From assembly GCA_937876385.1 (NCBI GenBank), contig CALFHQ010000482.1, positions 1-6,465 on the forward strand: a DNA stretch of 6,465 nucleotides. Direction: 5' to 3'. A model generated the notes under the pieces. The model saw only the letters and a list, made by a program, of their open reading frames with translations. It ran no database searches and was not told the origin of the DNA. The DNA comes from an uncultured Pseudomonadota bacterium (GTDB lineage: Bacteria; Myxococcota_A; UBA9042; CAIXZC01). Made by a program: the position numbers and the translations under genes. This document shows positions 1-6,465 of this stretch, in pieces (within the stretch, counting starts at the first letter, position 1; every line of letters begins with the position of its first letter).

Positions 1-1935
1 CCCCACGGACGGAGAGACATACTGCACGCCGGAATCAAAGGAGATTTCCGCTCCCGAAATCTTCGCCACAAAATCGTCGAAGTCCTGGTACTCCTCGGGG
101 CTCCCCATCTCCACCACCCAGGTATTTTCGGAACCTTCGGCGAGGAGTTCAACATCGCTCTCCTCGGCCCAACTGGTGGGAATCTGGCTGTACAGTGCGA
201 CGTATCCATCCCCCTTCTTGCCAAAGACCCAGCCGTTTTCCTCCCGAACCTCGTCGAAACGCTCCTTCGGGAAGAAGGCGTGAGCGTTTTTGGCAGCGAG
301 GTAGTCGCTGAGCATTCCCAGATCCTGCGTGCGGTACTGGAAGACTCCCACATTCTGATACACCGTGGCTCTGGGGAGCCAGCTCCCAACCCACGGAGTC
401 GCAAATTCAAGGCCGATTCCCGAACTGGAGGCATCGCTGGGGAGGGTGGCAAAGACATAGCATTCGCCGTCCAAGGTCGCTTGCCAGATGTGTGTCTGGG
501 TTCCCCAAAGCCCTGGGTTGTAATCTTGTGCTGCGGACAACTGGTAGTGCGGGGTACGCCAGGTATACGTATTCATCGTCTCCAGGGCGATGCCTCGAGA
601 CAAGACCTCCAATTCCTCGGACAACTGAACCAGCGCCGGCGTCCCTGCCAAAGGAACCACGAGCCCCTTGATGTCCTCGGGGATGTCACCAAAAAGGAAG
701 CCGTCCCACAGGTCGTAAGTAGCCACCAGGTCCAGCGTCCCATTGATCACCGCAGGTGCTGCTAGAGCTGCACCACCGGCCCAGAAGATGACATCGTCAA
801 AGTCGGTGTAGCTGATACCCAGGTCGGCACCGTCGGCAACATCCACGGAGTCTCGTTGCTTGTGTTCGTGCCTCTCTGTCGTGGCCGCAGCGATTTCCTC
901 CAGGATAGCGGGGGCCTCGTAGCCGCTTGTGGCCATGAAACATCCCGTGAAGTGCCCGGAGTCTTTGTGTTCTCCCAACCCCGTCATCATCCAAAGGGCT
1001 TCTCGAGTGGAATCGCTCAATCCATCGAGGAGTTTGTTTTCGTAGGTGCGGCCGTGGGCCGTAGCGAAATACCCCTTGTACGTATTGTTGAGCATGTCGT
1101 AGGCCATGATGTCGAGGACCATGGTCGCCTTGGTCCGAATCTCTTCGTCCTCGGCAAAATCCGCCAGGTTCAACAACGCCGGCATGTCCTCGTTGAAATA
1201 GACGTTGGAGTGCCACTCGGAGAATCCAAAGCGAGCCTTGCGATTGAGCCACTTGATGATCAGTGGTTGAGCATGCTCCATGTGCTCGGCCCCGGTCATC
1301 TCCGAGTTCGAGAACGATTCATTCTTGAACAGTTGGCCTGCGAGAAGCTCGGAAGAATGGAAGAGGATCTGGTGGTTCTCCGACCAGTAGCACATCTTGT
1401 CTTTGCCAGGCTCAGACAACCAGTACTTGAAGTTCAACAGGGTGGTCTCAATCTCCTGGCGCAGTTCGTCCGGCAAGGCGTTGGTCTTCTGGTCGAGGTA
1501 AAGCATGCGAACCAACCCGGCGGTACGGAAATCCGCTGTGTCCTCCCGGGCGTTGAGCTTGGCAAAGGCAGCGTCCAGTTCGGACTCATTGTAATCTCCG
1601 CTATCCTCCAGGACGTGGCAGGTCTGCGCGTAGATTCCAGCGTGGGTGCTGCATTCGGCGAGGTACTGGGCCTTCCGCTGGAGAAATGCCTCGGTGGGTT
1701 CCATCGGCAACTCTTCCACTTCTTCCACAAGGTCAGCGGCGTCCACCTTCGCATCAGACACGTCCGCTGCATCCACCGAGCCGTCGTCGTCGAGGACGTC
1801 CGTGCTGTCCGCAAGGCTCGCCAAGTCGCTCACGTCTACAACGCTGTCAGCGTCCGTGTCTTTCTTCTCCGAACTGGAACAAGAAAACAAAAGGAGGGCC
1901 AGAAAGGAAAGGGCCAGAGTGGTTCGAATCATCAT
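1..1935 (-). CDS. Large predicted lipoprotein, polysaccharide-lyase-like (3' end beyond window)
   Basis: The frame is open for 645 codons from ATG at 1935 to the left edge, so the C-terminus is missing. A GGGAG ribosome site lies 7 bases before this ATG; a second ATG follows at once. Residues 1-19 form a lipoprotein signal (LLLFSC, Cys19), with Ser at +2, which fits outer-membrane sorting. Residues 20-76 are a low-complexity acidic linker rich in Asp, Ala, Val and Ser. Residues about 80-400 look helical and carry CYWSENHQ (182-189), SEWHSNVY (239-246) and HGRTYENKL (294-302). Residues about 400-645 look beta-rich, with TPHYQLSAAQDY (461-472), TQTHIWQATL (479-488), HAFFPKERFDEV from 552 and GKKGDGYVALYS from 572. 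This layout recalls toroid plus beta-sandwich polysaccharide lyases (alginate lyase or heparinase II/III-like), and Asn187/His188, His242 and Tyr246 could be catalytic; that is inference. It follows the GH105-like gene by 56 bases. Gene reality is near certain; function is tentative. Confidence 0.9.
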   Translation of the reverse strand, partial: MMIRTTLALSFLALLLFSCSSSEKKDTDADSVVDVSDLASLADSTDVLDDDGSVDAADVSDAKVDAADLVEEVEELPMEPTEAFLQRKAQYLAECSTHAGIYAQTCHVLEDSGDYNESELDAAFAKLNAREDTADFRTAGLVRMLYLDQKTNALPDELRQEIETTLLNFKYWLSEPGKDKMCYWSENHQILFHSSELLAGQLFKNESFSNSEMTGAEHMEHAQPLIIKWLNRKARFGFSEWHSNVYFNEDMPALLNLADFAEDEEIRTKATMVLDIMAYDMLNNTYKGYFATAHGRTYENKLLDGLSDSTREALWMMTGLGEHKDSGHFTGCFMATSGYEAPAILEEIAAATTERHEHKQRDSVDVADGADLGISYTDFDDVIFWAGGAALAAPAVINGTLDLVATYDLWDGFLFGDIPEDIKGLVVPLAGTPALVQLSEELEVLSRGIALETMNTYTWRTPHYQLSAAQDYNPGLWGTQTHIWQATLDGECYVFATLPSDASSSGIGLEFATPWVGSWLPRATVYQNVGVFQYRTQDLGMLSDYLAAKNAHAFFPKERFDEVREENGWVFGKKGDGYVALYSQIPTSWAEESDVELLAEGSENTWVVEMGSPEEYQDFDDFVAKISGAEISFDSGVQYVSPSVG

Positions 1936-1942
1936 GGTGGAT

Positions 1943-1947
1943 CTCCC
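1943..1947 (-). promoter_or_regulatory. Ribosome binding site of the large lipoprotein gene
   Basis: GGGAG on the minus strand sits 7 bases upstream of ATG 1935. The ATG directly after it (1932) would be 10 bases away, so the first of the two is preferred. Confidence 0.65.
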
Positions 1948-1991
1948 GGTGGTGCCGACACATCGTAGCGCACATCGCCAGCATACTGTTT

Positions 1992-3242
1992 CTATTGTTC
2001 CAGGGGCAACCCGGATGTCTCAATGAGGGCCAGAATAACAGCCCCGATTCCATATCCCAGGTCGTCCACCTGATCGATCTTTGCGTATTCCTCAGCAACG
2101 TCGGCGCTGGTGGGACCCGACACTCCGGTGACCACTGGCTGGTCCTGGTCGTCGTAGAGAATTCGGCTATTCACCCCATCCATTGCCTTTGCAATCACCG
2201 GAAGGATCGAGTCATCCAGGAATCCGTACCGGTATCCTCGGGCCATGCCGTATGCGAACAGGGCTCCCGCACTGGTTTCCAGGTAGATGGTGTTCGGTCG
2301 GTCCAGGAGATCCCACCAGAGCCCCGAGTCGTCCTGCAATTCAATGGCTCCATCCACCAACTTCCGGGAAGCCGTGGCCACCACCTCGTCTCCATCACCG
2401 GCCAGGGTCCGCAGTCTCAGATACTGGTAGGCCGAGGCAGCTACCCATCCATTGCCCCGAGCCCAGAACACCGGCGTCGGGGGAGTGATGACCCAATCCA
2501 CCGCATGAACGTATAGCCCGTTGGCCTGTTGCATTTGCTCGGTGAATATTGAGAACTGTTGGGCAAACTGGTCCAATCGTGTGGGGTCGTCGCTGCGCTC
2601 TGCCCAGGCCAGCATGACATTCCCGAACATGAACAGCGAGTCCACCCAGAGAGTCACGATGGAGACAGTCCCCAGGTGACTGATTCCCCCCTCGGGAGTC
2701 CGAAGAGCCTCCTCGTCCAGATAGTGAAATGCGTCGTTCACGACCTGGGCGTACTTTTCCTCACCGGTTTCCCCGTACAAGACAGCAGCGATGGCCGCGG
2801 GGGCGCAGGTGTCGCTGGTGGAGATGGAGTAGCCTGCCTCAATGTGATGGTCCATCCATCCCCTGTAAAAGGTCTGGAGATCCTGTCGTCCGGTGATGCG
2901 ATAGAGTTCCGTGAGGCTCCACATGAGCACCGCCTCTTCCCAGTCCCATTCCAATTCAGCGGGGTCGTGGAGTGCAAGCTGCTTGTCCGCAATGGCCAAA
3001 GCCAGGGCCACGGAGTCGGAGTTGGGATTCCGCTTCTGGGCATAGCAGGCGTCGTCGGGAGTGTCTGCAGAGCACCAATCAAAGGGTAGGGGAGGAATCA
3101 CGACGTCCGCCGAAGGCAAGTCCGCTTGCGTGTCGGCGTCCCTTTGGAGGTCGGCTTCGGTGTAGAAACCGTCCGAGTGTTCATTGCAACCAACGGCACT
3201 CAACCACACCAGAACAACAAGCCACGAGACAAGCGAGCGCAT
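1992..3242 (-). CDS. GH105/GH88-like unsaturated uronyl hydrolase, lipoprotein
   Basis: This is a 416-residue protein predicted to hydrolyse 4,5-unsaturated uronic acid from the non-reducing end of oligosaccharides made by polysaccharide lyases. Residues 1-19 are a lipoprotein signal (SAVGC, Cys19; Asn at +2), so it is likely anchored in the outer membrane; a polar linker runs to about 50. The (alpha/alpha)6-barrel domain spans about 75-410. Visible family motifs are Asp144 before an LYGETGEEKY segment, EGGISH (His189), TLWVDSLFM (Asp201), HAVDW (His246), FWARGNGW (Arg262) and LETSAGALFAYGMARG (321-336). From memory of YteR, these match in order, and roughly in spacing, Asp88, His132, the catalytic Asp143, His189 and Arg213, so it should be active. 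I chose ATG 3242 rather than the in-frame GTG at 3254 because the GTG overlaps the ribosome site and would spoil the signal peptide. Exact substrate cannot be read; many characterised GH105 enzymes are cytoplasmic, unlike this one. Confidence 0.9.
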   Translation of the reverse strand: MRSLVSWLVVLVWLSAVGCNEHSDGFYTEADLQRDADTQADLPSADVVIPPLPFDWCSADTPDDACYAQKRNPNSDSVALALAIADKQLALHDPAELEWDWEEAVLMWSLTELYRITGRQDLQTFYRGWMDHHIEAGYSISTSDTCAPAAIAAVLYGETGEEKYAQVVNDAFHYLDEEALRTPEGGISHLGTVSIVTLWVDSLFMFGNVMLAWAERSDDPTRLDQFAQQFSIFTEQMQQANGLYVHAVDWVITPPTPVFWARGNGWVAASAYQYLRLRTLAGDGDEVVATASRKLVDGAIELQDDSGLWWDLLDRPNTIYLETSAGALFAYGMARGYRYGFLDDSILPVIAKAMDGVNSRILYDDQDQPVVTGVSGPTSADVAEEYAKIDQVDDLGYGIGAVILALIETSGLPLEQ

Positions 3243-3247
3243 AAGGA

Positions 3248-3252
3248 CCTCC
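3248..3252 (-). promoter_or_regulatory. Ribosome binding site deciding the GH105-like start
   Basis: GGAGG lies 5 bases before ATG 3242. It falls within the first codons of the longer reading from GTG 3254, which argues that translation starts at 3242 and gives MRSLVSWLVV as the N-terminus. Confidence 0.75.
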
Positions 3253-3270
3253 ACTCAGAAACTGCGCCAA

Positions 3271-4035
3271 TCAATCGGCTGGGGGCAAGACACTGTCCAT
3301 CACGACGTCGGGCGCTCCGCCGCCCAAGGAATTTTCGAGGTCGTCGAACAAGCCCAAGTTGGGGTCAGGCGATCCGCCAATCCCGCGGCCTCCGCTTCCA
3401 GAGAAGGGGTCAGGCGGGAATGCCGATGGACTCACTGCGGTTCCGCTGTGTCCGCTGGTGTAAACTGGCCTGTCCACGACACTGATTTCGTATCGATTGA
3501 GCATGGCCGTCATCATGAGCATGGCGCCCAGAACGCAAAGGACGATTCCGGGACTCGAGGTCTTGAGTTGCCCTTTGACTCCGCCCCCTTCTCCCGACAA
3601 CTCCGTGATGGGAACATTCAGCTTTCCCCACAGCAAAGCGGCCCCCAGCAGGGAGAGGATCATCCCGGTGACAAAGCCCAGGTAGCGCAACCACACGGCT
3701 GCCACCAGGTTGGTATTGGCGTATCGGTAGCGTCGGTTGAGCACTTCGGATTCCGCCGCAGCGAGGGTGCGCCACTTCACCAGAGAGATTCGACCTTCCT
3801 CGGACAGAGTCTGGTCCCGCAGCAAGTCGTCGGGCACCAGCACTTCAAGGGATACGGGCTTCAACTGGTCCATGTTGTCGCTGAGGCCATCCATTTCAAT
3901 CGAGCTGTTGATAAGAAAGTAGAGACCCGTTCCAGCGATGAGCAGGACAATAAATGGAGACAGGTGCTGCTGCCAGCGGCTCAGCGTCCCTTCTTCCTTC
4001 GAGTCCTTTGGTCTCACGACCCCATCTTCTGTCAT
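3271..4035 (-). CDS. Three-helix membrane protein with Gly/Pro-rich tail, unknown function
   Basis: This 254-residue protein belongs to no family I can name. A charged N-terminus (1-26) precedes helix 1 (about 27-42). A soluble loop of about 75 residues (43-116) is mixed-charge and predicted helical near its end (EVLNRRYRYANTNLVAAV). Helix 2 (about 117-136) and helix 3 (about 162-179) flank a short Gly-rich loop. The pattern of helix 2, a short loop, then LKTSSPGIVLCVLG recalls small bacterial membrane proteins with a loop and SPG before their last helix, but this assigns no role. Residues 184-254 form a tail rich in Gly, Pro, Ser and Asp that is probably disordered. If the N-terminus is cytoplasmic, the 43-116 loop and the tail face the periplasm. 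The start has AGGAG 7 bases upstream. It stops 28 bases before the GH105-like gene, so the two are probably co-transcribed. Confidence 0.85.
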   Translation of the reverse strand: MTEDGVVRPKDSKEEGTLSRWQQHLSPFIVLLIAGTGLYFLINSSIEMDGLSDNMDQLKPVSLEVLVPDDLLRDQTLSEEGRISLVKWRTLAAAESEVLNRRYRYANTNLVAAVWLRYLGFVTGMILSLLGAALLWGKLNVPITELSGEGGGVKGQLKTSSPGIVLCVLGAMLMMTAMLNRYEISVVDRPVYTSGHSGTAVSPSAFPPDPFSGSGGRGIGGSPDPNLGLFDDLENSLGGGAPDVVMDSVLPPAD

Positions 4036-4042
4036 GGCGATT

Positions 4043-4047
4043 CTCCT
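4043..4047 (-). promoter_or_regulatory. Ribosome binding site of the membrane-protein gene
   Basis: AGGAG on the minus strand sits 7 bases upstream of ATG 4035 and supports that start. Confidence 0.65.
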
Positions 4048-4069
4048 GGCACAGTGCGGGAAACAGTAA

Positions 4070-4083
4070 TGAACCTCGGTTCA
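4070..4083. repeat. 14-bp perfect dyad in the gap upstream of the membrane-protein gene
   Basis: The plus strand reads TGAACC TC GGTTCA, two 6-base arms around a 2-base centre. It lies in the 85-base gap between the 508-residue gene and the membrane-protein gene. No T run follows on the minus strand, so it is not a typical terminator. It could be an operator or chance. Confidence 0.3.
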
Positions 4084-4120
4084 ACCAGCCTATCATCATG
4101 AGCAAGGACGGACAATGCCA

Positions 4121-5647
4121 TCATAGCCCGCCGAAGGGCTTCTCGTCAGGAAAGAAATCGAGGAGCAACGGTGCGGCTTCGTCAGTCATCCAGTTCGCAA
4201 ACTGATGGGTCAATTCCCGGGTGGACAAGCCAGTCACCTGCTCCACGGGGAAGCGAGGATCCTCGTGGACAGCTTCTTCCCCGGGGGCTGCGGCGTGCCA
4301 AAGGGGGTCGAACCACCCATTCCTCACCAGAAATGCGACAAAGAGGTAGGCGGTGAATCGGTGCATGTCCAGGGGCAGTGCCAGTTCACCGAGGTCTTTT
4401 CCGGCAAATCCGGTGGCGGTGGTCTTGTTGACTCGATTCCAATCTTTCCAACGGAGATTAAGGAACACCAGCGGCGCCACGAGAGAGACTCCGGGAAGGG
4501 TGACGAGGGCCAGGAACAACTGCTCGGGAGAGGTCCACGATTGCGAATCCCGGATGCTTGGGACATTTGCGAAATAGTCGGCACCTCCGGACACCAGCCA
4601 CGGCGGCGCTGTAGGGGAATTCATCAGGGCAAGCAGGGCATAGAGTTGACCTGCCAGCCATTGTGCATCGGGGCCATTGAGGGACAGTCCGCTTCCGGTG
4701 CGTGGCGTCTCTTTGGCACGAAAGATGATGACTCCCTGTTTGGGTGCGATGAGAAAATATCCTGTCCAATTGGGGTCGACTCCCAGCAACTTTGCCAGGT
4801 CGAATCCTCTCCAGAATGCCTCATCAAAAAGGTACACGTCGATGGTTTCAAAGTTGAACCAGTGCAACTTGCCCGACAACTCATACCGGTTGTGCTGGGA
4901 AGCCTTCGCCAGCTCCTCAACCCCTGAGGAGGGCATTCCCAGGGTGGAGTGCACAGACAGATTCTCTTGCTTCGATGTGACATAAGCGCGGGGCCACTCT
5001 CCCAGAATCTTGCGAAGGTCCGGCACATCATCTGGAAGAAGCCAGTGGCTTCGTCCCGTGGTCCCAAGTACATCCAGGTGGTGCTCTACCAGCTCCTGGC
5101 TCGCACTGGGGATAACCCTCTGGCGGTCATCGGCTTTCACCTTCGGCGAGCCTGAGATTCCGTCGTCGATGGCTCTGGACAAACACATCATGACCTGAAC
5201 TCTCGCTTCCCCCCCAACCCCGTCGTTGGGAACTCCCGCGAGGAGCACCTCTCCCCCTGTGAAGGACTGCTCCCGACACATACTTCTAAGCTTCATGATG
5301 GCCAGAAAGGCCGAGTCTTCGGGAGCATCCAGGGCTGCGAGCGTCAGCCAGATGAAGCCGTCGTTGTATGCCTTTGCTGAACAATACGACACGCCCATGA
5401 GATAGCGAACCTTCCACTGGGATTGTGCATCTACCAAGTCCTGAATCCCCAGGAGCTTCCTGGCCGCGTCCATAAACCGGCCCGCCTGAAAATCCACTTT
5501 GGCAGCAGAGACGACGGGGGAATAATCGACCTCTTGGGCCTGTGCCAAGAGCGGAGAGCATAGCAAAGAGACGACGACGATAAGGTTGAGGAATCTCCGT
5601 CTACCGAACTGCGGCATTCTTAGAACATTTTCCCTTGCACACATCAT
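4121..5647 (-). CDS. Exported pseudo-peptidase, gluzincin (peptidase MA/DUF1570)-like, 508 aa
   Basis: The N-terminus has basic residues (Arg16-18), a hydrophobic core (19-34) and a signal peptidase I site after AQA (35-37), so the protein is exported. Residues about 40-115 look like TPR-type helices (AGRFMDAARKLLG, then WKVRYLMGVSY). Residues about 255-490 resemble the peptidase MA/DUF1570 domain: a beta segment GVIIFRAKE (305-313), a helix at 326-343, then PPWLVSGGADYF (348-359), and near the end a helix RFTAYLFVAFLVRNG and a terminal FANWM segment. In active members the helix carries HExxH and the WLxEGxAxY motif supplies a third ligand Glu. Here the first aligns with GQLYA (333-337) and the Glu is Ser353, so zinc catalysis is not expected. 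Start at ATG 5647 is chosen because AGGGGGAG precedes it by 5 bases; an internal ATG (Met11) would also leave a signal peptide. It lies 79 bases after a likely paralogue. Function unknown; family assignment is moderate. Confidence 0.88.
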   Translation of the reverse strand: MMCARENVLRMPQFGRRRFLNLIVVVSLLCSPLLAQAQEVDYSPVVSAAKVDFQAGRFMDAARKLLGIQDLVDAQSQWKVRYLMGVSYCSAKAYNDGFIWLTLAALDAPEDSAFLAIMKLRSMCREQSFTGGEVLLAGVPNDGVGGEARVQVMMCLSRAIDDGISGSPKVKADDRQRVIPSASQELVEHHLDVLGTTGRSHWLLPDDVPDLRKILGEWPRAYVTSKQENLSVHSTLGMPSSGVEELAKASQHNRYELSGKLHWFNFETIDVYLFDEAFWRGFDLAKLLGVDPNWTGYFLIAPKQGVIIFRAKETPRTGSGLSLNGPDAQWLAGQLYALLALMNSPTAPPWLVSGGADYFANVPSIRDSQSWTSPEQLFLALVTLPGVSLVAPLVFLNLRWKDWNRVNKTTATGFAGKDLGELALPLDMHRFTAYLFVAFLVRNGWFDPLWHAAAPGEEAVHEDPRFPVEQVTGLSTRELTHQFANWMTDEAAPLLLDFFPDEKPFGGL

Positions 5648-5652
5648 TTACA

Positions 5653-5660
5653 CTCCCCCT
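5653..5660 (-). promoter_or_regulatory. Ribosome binding site of the 508-residue gene
   Basis: AGGGGGAG on the minus strand lies 5 bases before ATG 5647. It favours that start over the adjacent ATG at 5644 and over Met11. Confidence 0.6.
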
Positions 5661-5726
5661 CACTGCTCCAGGAAATACGATTCGTTCCCAAAGCCGGCAG
5701 GTGCCGAAACATCGAGTATGGGTTCT

Positions 5727-6465
5727 TCACTTTGATTCCTCGTCATCAAGGGTCTTCGGGCAGTCTCTCCACGCCGAAGAGTCCAGAGAGTCGCCGAGTC
5801 TATCTTCCAGGTAGCCCAGGAGGCCGCAGTATCCATTGCCAAGAAGTCCGGGCAGATCGACCGCTCTTTTCATAGCGAGAGCCTCCCAGGCAACACCGAG
5901 CTTTCCTTGGTCATGCAGGTACGCCACCACAAGAAAGGCCAGCGTCCGATTGATGACTTTGGGCATTGGAAAATGCGCACCCGCAAACCTTCTCCCATAC
6001 TTCCCAACCTTCCTCTCAATTTTGAGGCTCCGTTCACTCCCCTCAAACTCCCAGGCAAGGAGAGAAGCGATGGCTTGCAGGGAGGTATATTGGACCCCAT
6101 TTGCCCTTAGATAGGCGAGCAGCTTCTGGGGCTGGTGGGGCACGGCGTCGCCCGACAAGGGGGAGTTCTCGTTCATGAGCAGGGCGGCATTCCCCGCCAG
6201 AAACCAATGGGGCAAAACCGAGCAACGACGGACCGCTCCAACAAGGAGCAGCGGAACTCGGTAAGCCTCTACGGTCGGCCCGGCCATGGCTGGATCGGAA
6301 TCCTGGGTATTCCGATGGAGGCCTCGAATGTCGGTTCGCCGAGGCATCCGAATTTCCGGTGCGACGAAGAGGACCAGGCTGTCGGCCATCCCCACCTGAA
6401 AGGAGCCACCTCCCTCGAGCCGACCACCCAGGATCGTCTGTATGAAATTCGCCTGTTCCTTCCCC
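5727..6465 (-). CDS. Gluzincin-like pseudo-peptidase paralogue (5' end beyond window)
   Basis: The frame stays open from the right edge to TGA at 5727, giving at least 246 codons. A GTG at 6395 is in frame, but the codons upstream of it read as coherent protein (EQANFIQTILGGRLEGGG), so the true start is probably outside. The visible part parallels the second half of the 508-residue neighbour in order: a beta segment DSLVLFVAPE (6366-6383), a helix with VPLLLVGAVRR, then LPHWFLAGNAALL (6180-6215), and later RTLAFLVVAYLHDQG followed by a terminal segment with a conserved Trp. Counting from the LPHW tryptophan (6204-6206), HExxH would fall on VPLLL and the third-ligand Glu on Ala, so this copy also lacks the zinc site. 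Export cannot be judged without the N-terminus. It probably arose by tandem duplication with its neighbour, though similarity by eye is low. Function unknown. Confidence 0.82.
   Translation of the reverse strand, partial: GKEQANFIQTILGGRLEGGGSFQVGMADSLVLFVAPEIRMPRRTDIRGLHRNTQDSDPAMAGPTVEAYRVPLLLVGAVRRCSVLPHWFLAGNAALLMNENSPLSGDAVPHQPQKLLAYLRANGVQYTSLQAIASLLAWEFEGSERSLKIERKVGKYGRRFAGAHFPMPKVINRTLAFLVVAYLHDQGKLGVAWEALAMKRAVDLPGLLGNGYCGLLGYLEDRLGDSLDSSAWRDCPKTLDDEESK

Noticed and set aside
280..765. 161-codon open frame on the plus strand
   Set aside because: It is antisense to the C-terminal part of the large lipoprotein, with Arg/Gly/Gln-rich noise and no domain.
856..1968. 370-codon open frame on the plus strand
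   Set aside because: It is wholly antisense to the large lipoprotein gene, which has a good ribosome site, lipobox and coherent motifs. The plus frame shows no recognisable domain and is a GC-driven shadow.
1959..1977. Two CACATCG copies 12 bases apart before the large lipoprotein gene
   Set aside because: Seven-base repeats in a 56-base gap are too short and too few to call an operator or array.
3252..3254. GTG as start of the GH105-like gene
   Set aside because: It overlaps the GGAGG ribosome site of ATG 3242 and would add four residues including an acidic one before the signal peptide.
3184..4101. 305-codon open frame on the plus strand
   Set aside because: It lies antisense across the membrane-protein gene and into the GH105-like gene. 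Composition is His/Gln/Arg/Ser-rich with no motif.
4205..4927. 240-codon open frame on the plus strand
   Set aside because: It is antisense to the 508-residue gene, whose signal peptide and domain pattern are convincing.
5694..5709. Small GC-rich inverted repeat (CGGCA/TGCCG) between the two pseudo-peptidase genes
   Set aside because: The stem is only 4-5 bases with a 2-4 base loop and is not followed by a T run on the minus strand, so it does not qualify as a terminator.
5660..5842. Possible frameshift at the 3' end of the right-edge gene, extending into a frame that ends SAPAGFGNESYFLEQ near the next ribosome site
   Set aside because: The alternative tail reads plausibly and would close the gap, but the unshifted protein already ends at the same point of the domain as its paralogue, so no frameshift is needed.

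Overview
The window is almost fully coding on the minus strand. It holds five genes in one direction, read from right to left: a 5'-truncated gene (5727-6465), a 508-residue exported protein (4121-5647), a 254-residue membrane protein (3271-4035), a GH105-type lipoprotein (1992-3242) and a large lipoprotein that runs off the left edge (1-1935). Gaps are 79, 85, 28 and 56 bases. No convincing terminator or promoter was found between them, so one transcript is plausible. No RNA gene, mobile element or CRISPR array was seen. All long plus-strand frames lie antisense to these genes.

The DNA is moderately GC-rich. Both lipoproteins have a lipobox cysteine followed by a flexible acidic stretch; in the left-edge gene this is about 50 residues rich in Asp, Ala, Val and Ser. 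Such linkers are common in lipoproteins of Myxococcota and Bradymonadota-type (former deltaproteobacterial) lineages. A Gram-negative member of that broad group is my best guess, but no taxonomic marker gene is present.

Right half: the two upstream genes look like divergent paralogues. Both carry a domain resembling the peptidase MA/DUF1570 type of gluzincin metallopeptidase. In both, the HExxH zinc motif and the downstream zinc-ligand Glu have been replaced, so they look like pseudo-peptidases. The middle gene encodes a three-helix membrane protein of unknown function with a long Gly/Pro-rich tail.

Left half: the GH105-like protein keeps the residues expected of an unsaturated uronyl (rhamnogalacturonyl-type) hydrolase and is lipid-anchored. 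The next gene encodes a lipoprotein of at least 645 residues whose motifs and layout suggest a helical-toroid plus beta-sandwich polysaccharide-lyase-like enzyme of no family I can name. A lyase makes the 4,5-unsaturated uronyl ends that a GH105 enzyme removes, so the pair may form a surface system for breaking down a uronic-acid-containing polysaccharide. This link is inference from fold, motifs and adjacency. The role of the pseudo-peptidases and the membrane protein is unknown.
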